Positions 53,001 to 64,000 of a stretch of DNA of 64,000 bases are shown piece after piece; position 1 is the stretch's first letter; each line of letters opens with the position of its first letter. The notes beneath the pieces are model-generated. The model had not been told where the DNA came from and ran no database searches. It saw only the letters and a list, made by a program, of their open reading frames with translations. Source of the stretch: Strix aluco (Eukaryota > Chordata > Aves > Strigiformes > Strigidae); the NCBI RefSeq assembly GCF_031877795.1, contig NC_133934.1, forward strand, positions 103,356,610 through 103,420,609, in the 5' to 3' direction. A program made the position numbers and the translations under genes.

Positions 53001-56000
53001 ACTTGCTTTACTATAAAGTAACTTGGCTCTTCAACGGAAAAGTTTCTCAATAATATTCCATGCATACAGCATGAGAGTCAGAAAACACCAACTAAGTTAA
53101 ATTAATAAATAAGGCTGTCTTTGCGACAACACTAATCCTAAAGGGCAAACACTTTATGCAGGGCTTTACTCTAAGGCTGCATGTACACTTCACTTGAGAG
53201 AGAGGCATGAGGGAGGAAAAAAGCCTGACTATAGCTAACACTGGAATCATGCCCAGTCCTCCTCAGCTGGAAGTAAAACTATAAGCTCAACATCTTGACA
53301 GAAACAGGAATAGGATGGCAGTAGGAGGTGGGGGGGAAACCCACACACCACAGAAAAACAACTTGTCTGCGAGAATGCCATTTTTGTTTCCATTTGTCCC
53401 ATCCTTGTTTGCTTACAGTTTTTTCATGCAGATTATCCCCCCTCATCCCTACAACTTTTTTTCTTTTGTTCATGAGAGGTTTTTTCTTTCCTACATCTGT
53501 ATTGCCAAAGACTAGGCTTTTATTTCTGTGTGGTACAGAGATCTGGTAAATTTTTAGCATCTCCCATAAAACTGTTTTCTCTCTGCACAGAGACAACCCA
53601 AATTCCCTAGTTGTATTCAGGGTACAGCACCAGAAACCTCAGTACTAGTTCCTCACTATCCTCTGTCCAACCAGTATTAATTATTACAGCACTATCTAGG
53701 TGTTACAATGGACAATATAATTACTCAAACACAACAATTCTGAGGGGAAAAAAAAAAACCACGGTAAAAGTTACTGTCAGGATGCAGCCACAGAAGCAGC
53801 TCAGAGGAACAATACTAAGAGAAGTATCATCAAGAGTGCTGTGTTTGGGACATCACCCAAAATATTTGCAGCTCTGGGGAAACTGCAAAAACAGTAAAGG
53901 AATGTGACGTGCTGGACGAATGCCTCTGCTTACTTACTGTTCAATGCTGCAGGAAAATAAAACCAATAAGAGAGAGAGGTATCTCTTTTACTCCAGTCCT
54001 GTACTCAGGATGAAGAAAAGGAAAACTGTAGATAAACCAGAAGGACACAGCCATTCAGAAAAAGCAGAGTAGAAAAACATGAACAGGTTAATGGCCCAAA
54101 GAGGTAATGAAACATATCTTAATTGGATAACAACGAAACCATCTGTTCTTACAGATAGGCACAAAGCTTTCTGATTCCCTCTCCCCTACCATATACCTAC
54201 AAATGTTAGAGGGGGAGTCTGCAGCACCTCAAGATAGCACAAAAATTGGGCAAACATTAATACTTTAACTTAAAATATCATAATCAACAGATTCAGACAC
54301 TGGTAACTTCTACAAGCAGTAGCACAAGATCAAATTCTGTAGGCTCTAAATTTCCTCACAAATGTGGCAATCTGGGAAATAAAATTAGACTAAGTCACAC
54401 ATTTCCCAAATGACACATCTGGGAACAAATAGGGTTACCTATAACTTTATACTGCATTGGCACTTGGCAAAATACAATCACAAAATGTAAAGAAATGCCA
54501 AAGATGCAGATGTCCAAAGTGCAACTTCATTTCTCAGAAATTAAATTAATTGCATCCAGCCAGTACACTAACAATAATCATTTTTTCTTCTGAAAAAGAG
54601 AAAATTAGTATACATTATTATCAGAGCATAAGGCTGTAAACAGAGACAATAAAATATCATGGATAGTGACTATAAGAATCCTAAAACAAAAAAGATTCCG
54701 AAGATGGCCTGTCAAGGAGAATACAGAGATGAAATTATATTATATTATATTATTTACTTCAACTGCTTGATCCTGATTGCCTTATGTATCCTGTCTACTC
54801 TGTCATTTGCAGTTTATGAGCTAAAAAGCCATTGAATGGCAACTACAAAACTAATTATGTTAGTTTTAAGATGATGTACGTAGTGAGGCAGCAGCAGTCA
54901 GCATTGATGCAAACAATATAAAAATAGAAGGACACAGATTGCTCAGATGTACCAAGCACAAAGTAGTTCAGAATTTGGAAGCTGATCTACACTTTAGCTT
55001 GTATCTTAATTACAAAGAGTAAATATGAAGCAAGAACATAGATTTCCTTTCACTAAAAGACCTAGGCACGGCTCTACATCAGTAAAATTCAGAAAAAACA
55101 TTCGAGAGATCATAGTCTAATAAAGGCTAGGAACCATAGCATACTCGTTTCTCACAGAAACTATCTATTTGTGAGAATTTTTGGAAGCTATAGCATAAAA
55201 GGCAAAATTTTAAAAGTTATTCATTGGCTAAGGATTTTTGCAAGTCTACAAAAACTATGCCATTGGCTAAAAATTCCTATGGTAGAGGTAAAGCACAATC
55301 ATAGAATCAAAGTGGAGAAAACAGTAAGTATGTTTCCTAACTGAAACAGTTCAGCATTTTCAAGTTTCACAAGTTCCCCCTGTGCTTTACTGTATTTATA
55401 ACGGAGTCAGTAAGCTGAGAAAGCCATATATGCACACCACACAAACTCATATAGTGTAGAGGGAGCTGTAATGATTTACATTAAGTGAAAAAGCAATATG
55501 AATGATTGCATGTGAAATTCAATGAGATTTTTAAATTAGAGCATATTGGATGGAAGAAAACCACTTCTAACAAGATTATTTACAGTAACGCAGTCACCAT
55601 TTAGCAAGCAGAGCATGCTACTGCATCCAGACAAGGACTCAAAAAGTGATGAAATATTGCTTATAGCAGATTGCTCTACCATTATGCCTATACATACATA
55701 TGTGTAGACATATACATGTGTACATATATATGTGTACATACACACACAGACAGAACACAGTGTTTAGTTACAATTAACACTAACTACATCCATTGATCGT
55801 CAGCCTTCAAGCCTTGAGGCGTCCCATCTCTGCTCTACTGGTAAAGACTGACTCGCAGATGCTCTGAAACATCTACGAAAGAACCTGCTGGGGCGGGAGG
55901 GCTGCATACTGCCTGAGGAGGTTGAACCCTGCCCTCCCAGCTGGTTCCTCTCCTGCGATGCCAGCGGAGAGCCCACGATACCAGGGAAGGATCTCTCCTG

Positions 56001-57626
56001 CCTCTCTCAACCCAAGTGGCCGTGGGAGCTGCAAACCACAGGGCAACACTGAGTTTGCATTCTAAGAACCTGGACAGCTGGACAACTAGGTGTCATAGCC
56101 AGCCTTTGTACAACAGTCCCCATGCGTTTGCTTAGGAAGATGTTTCCATCCTTGTTCCATCCTAGAACAAAGGGCCTGAACAAGAAGAGTACTCCTAGCA
56201 CAGCAGGGCACGCCTCAGAGGAGTAATCTATTGTATGACAATTTTTTTCCCACCCAAGGAATGATCACCAGGAAGTAGGTTTACCATCCCTACAGGCAAT
56301 GATTAATAAACAGGACGCATGCTTATTGTCTGCTTCAGACTGGATCATGGGGTTCGGGAGGCCTTGGAGATTCTTACGGGCAATGGCAAAATACAAATAT
56401 ACCCACAGACTAAGCAGCATTTAGTCAGTTTATTCAACACGGCGCTATGTGCATACGGCTTTAGCGCACTGCCTATATTCAGGTGTTCCATGCCATCTTC
56501 TTGTTCAGTTGCAAATTAACAGCTTGTGCACCGTGAAATTATACTGAGGCACAAACAAGAAAGTAAACAGAAAACTACGTTAACCTATGACATTAAGTGG
56601 GGAAAGCAGCATTTGCAAATTAGCTCAAACCGCTATTTTCAATCTTTTGAAAGGCTGCTGTGAACACGTGTGAAGCTGAACAAATCTAATGTCTAAAAAC
56701 CTGTAGCTATGCCAGGAGCAGAGTACCTCCGCATGACCTCTGACGTTTCACGCGGTAGTTTAAGAGATTCCCACCCCCGCTGCCTGCCCCGCTCTTCTGC
56801 CGGGAACGCCCGTCCCTGCAGCACAGCCGGCAGAACCACCCCGAGCCTGTGGCCCTGCCTCGGCACTCGCGACCCCAGCTCCGACCGCCGCGCCAGCCCG
56901 CTGACTGCGGCGACCGCGGGACGCGGGCCGGGGCCGGCCGACAGCTTCAGGGACAGCAACCCCTGCTCGGGGCCGGAGAGGGCGGGGGCGCCCGACGGGC
57001 TGCCTACACCGCACCTTCGGGCCGCCCCGCACCCACGCCGGCTGTGCCGCCGGCCCCGCTCCCGGCCAGGCGGCTCCATAACGGACGGCCTGGGGCGGGG
57101 GTTCCGCCGGCCGGTACCCGCCTAGACGGGCCCCACCACCCCGGCCCGGGCACGGCTCCCCTCAGCCCGGCGGCCATTACGGAGGGCACGCGCTCGGCGC
57201 ACGGCCCCGCGGTGGAGGGACGCCCTCCCCTTCCCCTCCCGCGGCTGCCGCACCACCACCCCTCGGCCGCAGACCGCCCGTCGGCCCGGCACCGGGAGGG
57301 GTGTGCGGGGAGGACGGGACACGCCCGCTCGGTGCCAGCACCGTTACGGAACGGGGTAGCCAGGCCGCAGCGCCGGCAGCGCTTCACCCCGGCGGGGCAC
57401 GGTTCAGGCCCGCTACGCCCACCGGGCCTCCCCCCGCGATCGGGACCTGCCCGCGGGGCCCCGCCAGCTGCCGGGCAGCGGCGGCGCCACCCGGAGCGCA
57501 GCGCCCGGGCCGGGCCGGGCTGCGCTTACTGGTGTTACGCATCCAGTGCAGCAGGCGGGGCAGGTCGGCAGCGCACGTGCCCCGCACGGCGGCCAGCACC
57601 GCGCGCCGCGCCGCCTCCAGCTCCAT
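34912..57626 (-). CDS. SAM-dependent methyltransferase-like protein, eight exons, complete
   Basis: Joining 57626-57530, 46315-46194, 45103-44965, 44110-43989, 42275-42165, 38032-37926, 36548-36458 and 35028-34912 gives 906 bases, or 301 residues plus TAG. Every intron is GT-AG and every junction keeps frame. The C-terminal half looks like a class I (Rossmann) methyltransferase. Motif I is VVVDVGSRLG (146-155), the acidic residue after strand 2 is in GVEMN (172-176), motif II is HADI (200-203), motif IV is VVVMNNVFEY (215-224), and a late strand is GSLLVTVPS (246-254). Residues 1-119 match no domain I know and contain a C-x-x-C pair (C108, C111). No signal peptide or membrane segment is visible, so a cytosolic or nuclear protein is likely. 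Substrate is unknown. The NN of motif IV recalls Dot1-type enzymes more than NPPY amino-methylases, but overall similarity is weak. It shares a bidirectional promoter with SRP54. I do not recognise a gene symbol. Confidence 0.88.
36225..36345 (+). mobile_element. MIR-like SINE fragment in intron 7
   Basis: CCATTTTACAGGTGGAAATA is followed by GTCAACCCGGAAATAGAATCC and a CTACATCTTTTAATCTATG block, the order expected of an MIR core and 3' region. It is strongly diverged. Confidence 0.55.
36458..36548 (-). CDS. Methyltransferase-like gene, exon 7
   Basis: Acceptor TGTTTCAG, donor CTCCAG|GTAAG. The exon completes the split Arg233 codon and encodes AWEFIACNVRKRG and SLLVTVPSLKES through Gln263, ending in phase 0. 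The RGSLLVTVP stretch corresponds to the strand after motif IV in class I methyltransferases. Confidence 0.9.
37926..38032 (-). CDS. Methyltransferase-like gene, exon 6 (motifs II and IV)
   Basis: Acceptor TTTTTCAG, donor GCCAG|GTAAG. It encodes residues 198-232 plus two bases. Contents are VVHADIC, then ADVVVMNNVFEYFLDRQEQA. The MNN at 218-220 sits where catalytic NPPY or DPPY is found in amino-methylating enzymes. Confidence 0.9.
38033..42164. other. Intron 5 of the methyltransferase-like gene
   Basis: About 4.1 kb. The longest open frame (40826-40377, minus, 149 codons) has no recognisable family and no splice signals that would join it in frame. Faint decayed repeat text lies at 39990-40310 and 41040-41120. 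Confidence 0.6.
42165..42275 (-). CDS. Methyltransferase-like gene, exon 5 (acidic SAM-binding loop)
   Basis: Acceptor CCTAACATAG, donor ATAAAG|GTAAC. Thirty-seven full codons encode residues 161-197, including AAQLCGVEMNADFCQLQEA. The GVE motif supplies the acidic residue (Glu174) that normally hydrogen-bonds the ribose of SAM. The exon begins and ends in phase 0. Confidence 0.9.
43294..43413. repeat. Palindromic interspersed element in intron 4
   Basis: The left half GGACCCAATGCTGCAAATAG...GAGTAACTTTCCTCATTTG AGTAGTCCC mirrors the right half, which ends TGTTTCCAAGATTGAGCCC. It is a diverged copy of a long palindrome (CAATcctGCAAA...GAGTAA...AGTAGTCCC) widespread in sauropsid genomes, probably a non-autonomous DNA transposon remnant. 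Its centre is near 43352. Confidence 0.7.
43989..44110 (-). CDS. Methyltransferase-like gene, exon 4 (motif I)
   Basis: Acceptor TATTTCCCAG, donor TTTGCG|GTAAC. It completes split Glu120 and encodes residues 120-160, including SLMELKFLYQHVLPDLTGK and the SAM-binding motif VVVDVGSRLGAVLFA. The loop is G-S-R-L-G; the usual middle glycine of GxGxG is replaced by Arg153. Confidence 0.9.
44965..45103 (-). CDS. Methyltransferase-like gene, exon 3
   Basis: Acceptor CTTCTCAG, donor TCTTTAG|GTAAGTG. It encodes residues 74-119 plus one base. Notable text is HVDAFLYDDDFVDSLCEEGK and SYCTECGSYKTASL. The C-T-E-C pair (108, 111) could bind metal if paired with C98 or other residues, but this is speculative. 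Confidence 0.88.
45985..46110 (+). mobile_element. MIR-like SINE fragment in intron 2
   Basis: GGAGTCACACAATCATGCAG, AACCAAACTGAGATTTCCTA and CAATCCAGTGCTCATCCTCT occur in the order of MIR blocks (GGTCACACAGC, AACCGAGATT, CCAGTGCTC). Diverged and short. Confidence 0.6.
46194..46315 (-). CDS. Methyltransferase-like gene, exon 2
   Basis: Acceptor GATTTATAG, donor CAGAAA|GTAAGC. It completes split Asn33 and encodes residues 33-73: NDFDELVVSNNDVVLKNIAE, then DLRNRLPIEAMFNSEHQAVQ and K. The segment appears helical and acidic. It has no domain I recognise. Confidence 0.87.
47058..47665 (-). mobile_element. CR1 LINE 3' fragment, old copy
   Basis: The plus strand is antisense CR1. Landmarks in order are TGCTGGAGAGTCTACAACCT, CCAGTGCTTGTC, AGAAAGGAATACTTTTC, CAATTTAAACTCAGTACC, CTCCCCTTTGGATCTTCTGG, GAGAACTAGACACATCACTC and CCAATATCCTGCTTACACAG. 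These match the recalled reverse-transcriptase-end and 3' UTR text of archosaur and turtle CR1. It is about 600 bases, riddled with indels, and non-coding. Confidence 0.82.
54734..54755 (+). repeat. ATATT pentanucleotide microsatellite
   Basis: About four tandem TATAT/ATATT units within intron 1. Confidence 0.75.
55688..55752 (+). repeat. Compound TA/CA/TG microsatellite
   Basis: Interleaved ATACATA, TATGTGTA, TACATGTG and ATATATATGTG units ending in CACACACA. It is partly self-complementary and able to form small hairpins. Confidence 0.75.
57530..57626 (-). CDS. Methyltransferase-like gene, exon 1 (start codon)
   Basis: The ATG at 57626 has a good context (G at -3, G at +4). The exon encodes MELEAARRAVLAAVRGTCAA then DLPRLLHWMRNT, plus one base before the donor AACACCA|GTAAGC. 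The frame is open for a further 58 codons upstream to an ATG at 57800, but that segment overlaps NRF1-like promoter sites and is low-complexity, so I favour 57626. Confidence 0.8.
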
Positions 57627-57778
57627 CGCGCCGCCGCGGGGGGCGCCGCCGCCTGCCGGGGCGGGGCCTGACGCCGCGCCTGCGCGGACCGCCCGCCACC
57701 AGTCGCACGTGCCCCGGGCGCGGGGTGCCAGGGGAAAGCCCCGCCCCCCGCGCGCGTCTGCGCACAGCTCGCCGCTGG

Positions 57779-57864
57779 TGCGCATGCGGGAGGGCGCCAT
57801 GGCCCCGAGGGGGCTTTACGCATGCGCGGCCAGGCCATCCCGAGCCCTCTCTCCGCGCATGCTC
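57779..57864. promoter_or_regulatory. Cluster of three NRF1-like sites
   Basis: TGCGCATGCGG at 57779-57789, CGCATGCGCG at 57819-57828 and GCGCATGCTC at 57855-57864 each resemble the NRF1 palindrome YGCGCATGCGCR. They lie between the two divergent start regions. NRF1 commonly drives CpG-island bidirectional promoters; binding here is inferred. Confidence 0.6.
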
Positions 57865-58083
57865 AGCCTGCTGGGCCGGCTGCTGGCACCGCACCCGGGC
57901 CCGCCTCCCGCGTCGGTGCGCACGTCCGTGGGGAAGCCCTGCCTTTTCCCCGCCTGCGGCCCCGCCGCCTGCCCTTAAGCCGGCGCGGCGCAGTTCGCGG
58001 CGGTGCCGGGCGGCTCCGCCGGGCGCGGGCGGGCTGTCTTCCCGCGGCCACCTTAACGAGGCAGCGAGCGCGCGCGCCCCGGT

Positions 58084-58130
58084 AGCGGAAGCGGGCCGGG
58101 GCCCGCGGGGTGAGGGCGAGTGGTGACGTT
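58084..58130 (+). promoter_or_regulatory. ETS-like and CRE-like sites upstream of SRP54
   Basis: AGCGGAAGCGG at 58084-58094 fits an ETS core, and TGACGTT at 58124-58130 is a CRE half-site variant. Both are 130-180 bases before the putative exon 1 donor of SRP54, a usual position for core promoter elements. Confidence 0.4.
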
Positions 58131-58149
58131 TCTTTGGTCGGCGGGTAGT

Positions 58150-58258
58150 GGCGGCCGGTGCTGTCTCGCGGTTGCCAACGGCAGCTGCGGAGCGCTGGGC
58201 GGCCTCGCCGCGGCGGGCTGGGCTGGGCTCCGCCCGCAGGCCCCGCGCCGCGCTCACG
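58150..58258 (+). other. SRP54: SRP54 probable non-coding exon 1 (5' UTR)
   Basis: A strong 5' splice site CACG|GTGAGTGCC starts its intron at 58259, inside the CpG island and on the coding strand of SRP54. The coding exon downstream is preceded by a good acceptor, so an upstream untranslated exon is needed. The exon start given here is only approximate, because no transcript evidence is available. Confidence 0.55.
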
Positions 58259-60793
58259 GTGAGTGCCCGGGCGGCTGCCGCGAAGTGAGACCGCGGCTGA
58301 CGGCGGCTTCTCGGAGTGAGGCGGGGGCCCGCGGCCCGGCCACGGCGGTGCTGCGGTGGGGAGGGCGGGCACTCGGGCCCTACCGACCTCGGGGAACGGA
58401 CCGTCCTCCGGCAGCGCGGGCCTGCGGTCTGCCGAGGGGCTGCTTGGCCGCGCCGCTCTGGCTCCCGGGGAGCGGAGTTTGGGGGCTCCTGGGCGAGCCC
58501 CGGCTGTCCGCGTCACCGGGACGGGACTCGCCCCGCCCGGTGCCTGGCCCTTGGCTGTGGCCGGCCCTGGATACACAGGAGGAAGGGCAGGGGCCGGGCA
58601 CGCATCTAAGGCTGTGCCTTCACCGGTTTTTCCCTTTTCCGTGAAAACGAGGACGTCGGGCCATAAGCAAGATAGCCGGTCCCTACTGCGGCTCAGGGGG
58701 TGCCTTCCCATCTCTCTGCCGCATAGTTTTAGAAGGTGGAAGCTAAGTTGGGGTTGACAGTTGCTGCGGTAGTTCAAGCTATTTCCAGCTGTGAATCAGC
58801 CTTTTTTCGGTTATAGTATTAGACTTTGAGTGGATTTTAATCCATGCATGTATATATTTAATATAACTTTATTATACAGGCTTTAAGTAAATATCTTTAA
58901 GTTATCTTTTAAAACAGCTGTTTAAACAGCTGCTATCTGTTAAAACTTACCTTTTAAGAATTCTGTGCACTAAAGAGTACTGCTACTTTAGCTAGACAGA
59001 TTTTGGTTAGAGGTTTATACCAGATGGATAGGCAGTCTGTCTCTCCAGGAGTTGTTTCACTGCTGTTTTGCTATTTTGCTATGGCTTAATAAAAACCCTG
59101 CTATCTCTTCTGCCCTTTTATTCTGAAAAGTCTGCTTTTCAGCAGCAAGTGAAGAGATCTTGGGACTCTGCAGTAGAATGATGATGTGGAAGATCAGTGC
59201 AGAGGTGCCCAGGCTGCTTCTGCTGAAGGCAGCCCAGGCTGTGTAGAGCTCACGGCCTTGCTCAGCACAAGGCCTGCCTGATATGGCCTGGCCTCTTTAC
59301 TGTGGGGCCCTGCCAGATTTAAACCTCTTTGGTGCATTTGTGGAGTGCTGCATCAAAGCTGAAAAGCTCTTCCAGAACTACTGGTGCTCTGAATGCAGCA
59401 TATATGTGTTCTGCAGTGCAGTCACCACCAATGCCCTTCTGGCTACCAGCCAGCACAAGTTGGCTACCTCCTAAAACAGCTTATGTGTCTTTTTGTCTGT
59501 AGTGTGGCTCACAACTTGGATGGACTGTATGTGAAAAGTGTTATTAATTTCTGTACGTGGCATCCCTTAGTAATTCTGGTGGCTTATAAATCCTTAATGT
59601 GCTGGAGAAAGCAGTTGATATTAAAATGCTTAAACTCATCCCCTTAGCATAGTATTTGCACTATTCTTATTTTAAGGTTGTTGGAAGAAACTTTTGGAGT
59701 TCTGCAGTGAAAACACTTGCTTATTAGGACATAATTAACTACTTCTTATATTTGGAGATCCAGAGAAACTCCAGAAACTAATTTTAAATATTAAGTGTTT
59801 TCTTCTCTACTCATTTGAGGGGGGAGTGGGGAAGTCCTGAAAATTTTGAAAACTCTCAGCTCTTTTGATTACAGAGGCTCTTGTTTGTTATTGGGAAGTT
59901 TGCTTTCAGTTCTGAAAGGAGGAACTCAAATGTGAGACTCTGAATTCAGCTATCAGCAATGGAGTATTTGAAGTGCTCCATTTCATCAGTAATTATGGTG
60001 TTAGAACTTCTTTGCTCTTTAGACAAATTTTGGTTTGCCCTTTTTTAGAATTTTAGATCACTGTTCCTGCCATGTGTTCTGAATAGGTTGCCACCTTGTG
60101 TAGGAGGTGGAGTGGTTTAGCATGTTGACTAGACGGTGCATACCCTTCAGAAATGAACTTTTTATGGTTTCCTAACTATAAGTTACACTATGCTTTAGGC
60201 TTATATGTAAGATTTGTGTAGTGAACAAAAATCGTCTGGTTTTCTAATAAAGCTATTAAAAAATACAACATGAATTTTGCTTACTAAAATGCAGGTATGT
60301 TTGCAGGGTTACTGAAATGGGAAGTTCAGTTTGATTTAGTGTAAGGTGGATAAAACAGAACCAATAAATAATGTTCAATTTTGCTAGCAAAGTATTTTGC
60401 TTCTGATCATAACATCTTTGCAGGAGGCAGACCTTCTAGGCTATTCTGCTTGGTTTTATTCTGTCATGTAGCATATTGCTGATAAGATTAAAACCAGCAT
60501 TCTTTCTGGAAGTCTGTCTGGACTGTTTTTTCATGGTCAATTCAATGCACAAATATTCCAGAGAGTGAAATGCTTCCTAATTGCAATGTGATATCTCTGT
60601 TTTTAAGTAGGCCATCAGGATAGCCTAAAATTAACTTCAGGCCAATATTTCCTAAAAATAACTCTAAAAAAGTAAAACTTGTGCACTTTCTGGAATGCAA
60701 AGCAGGTTTCTTAACCCAAAAGATACTGGAATAATTAATTTGCAAAGACACAGCTTCAACTAGTTCTAAATTTAATTTTTAATTGTTTTTCAG
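58259..60793 (+). other. SRP54: SRP54 intron 1
   Basis: About 2.5 kb, GT-AG, starting in the CpG island and becoming AT-rich after about 58800. No coding exon or clear mobile element was recognised in it. Confidence 0.55.

Positions 60794-64000
<3,207 letters not shown>

Larger units (their letters stand above)
46316..57529. other. Intron 1 of the methyltransferase-like gene
   Basis: About 11.2 kb. It contains a CR1 fragment (47058-47665), microsatellites at 54734-54755 and 55688-55752, and from about 56760 the beginning of the CpG island that serves the bidirectional promoter. No other exon was recognised; an unannotated alternative exon cannot be excluded. Confidence 0.65.
56760..58620. 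promoter_or_regulatory. CpG island of the methyltransferase/SRP54 bidirectional promoter
   Basis: A continuous CpG-rich block spans the first exon of the minus-strand methyltransferase gene and the upstream region and first exon of plus-strand SRP54. Divergent genes sharing one CpG island are typical of housekeeping bidirectional promoters. No TATA box is evident. The long open frames here on both strands are by-products of GC-rich composition. Confidence 0.8.

Noticed and set aside
56849-58126. 425-codon plus-strand open frame through the SRP54/methyltransferase CpG island
   Set aside because: It is Arg/Pro/Ala/Gly-rich low-complexity text, crosses the true methyltransferase exon 1 on the opposite strand, and matches no family. 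Stop codons are simply rare in such GC-rich DNA.

Overview
This is a vertebrate nuclear DNA window, most likely from a bird or another sauropsid. The evidence is GT-AG spliced exons spread over tens of kilobases, CpG islands in otherwise AT-rich DNA, a decayed CR1 LINE, old MIR-like SINEs, and GGGCT/ACAGA-type microsatellites. There are no operons, CRISPR arrays or bacterial signals. The species cannot be fixed from the sequence alone.

Three protein-coding genes are supported. (1) BAZ1A, minus strand: only the first coding exon (824..712) is present, in a CpG island covering about 1-2230; the rest of the gene lies off the left edge. (2) A complete eight-exon minus-strand gene (57626..34912) encoding a 301-residue class I SAM-dependent methyltransferase-like protein that I cannot assign to a named gene. 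(3) SRP54, plus strand: a probable non-coding exon ends at 58258, and coding exons at 60825..60902, 62359..62450 and 63030..63114 encode residues 1-85 (the N domain); the gene continues past the right edge.

Layout: 1-2230, BAZ1A CpG-island promoter and first coding exon; 2231-34829, about 32 kb of intergenic DNA interrupted by an orphan CpG island at about 9430-10200 with a strong CTCF-like motif; 34830-57626, the methyltransferase gene; 57627-58258, a GC-rich bidirectional promoter shared head-to-head with SRP54 and holding three NRF1-like sites; 58259-64000, the 5' part of SRP54.

The BAZ1A and SRP54 neighbourhood matches the known vertebrate synteny block (human 14q13). The most interesting item is the intervening methyltransferase. 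All eight exons join in phase into one open reading frame with consensus splice sites, so it looks functional. Its catalytic motif is NN-type rather than NPPY-type, and I know of no protein-coding human gene at this position.
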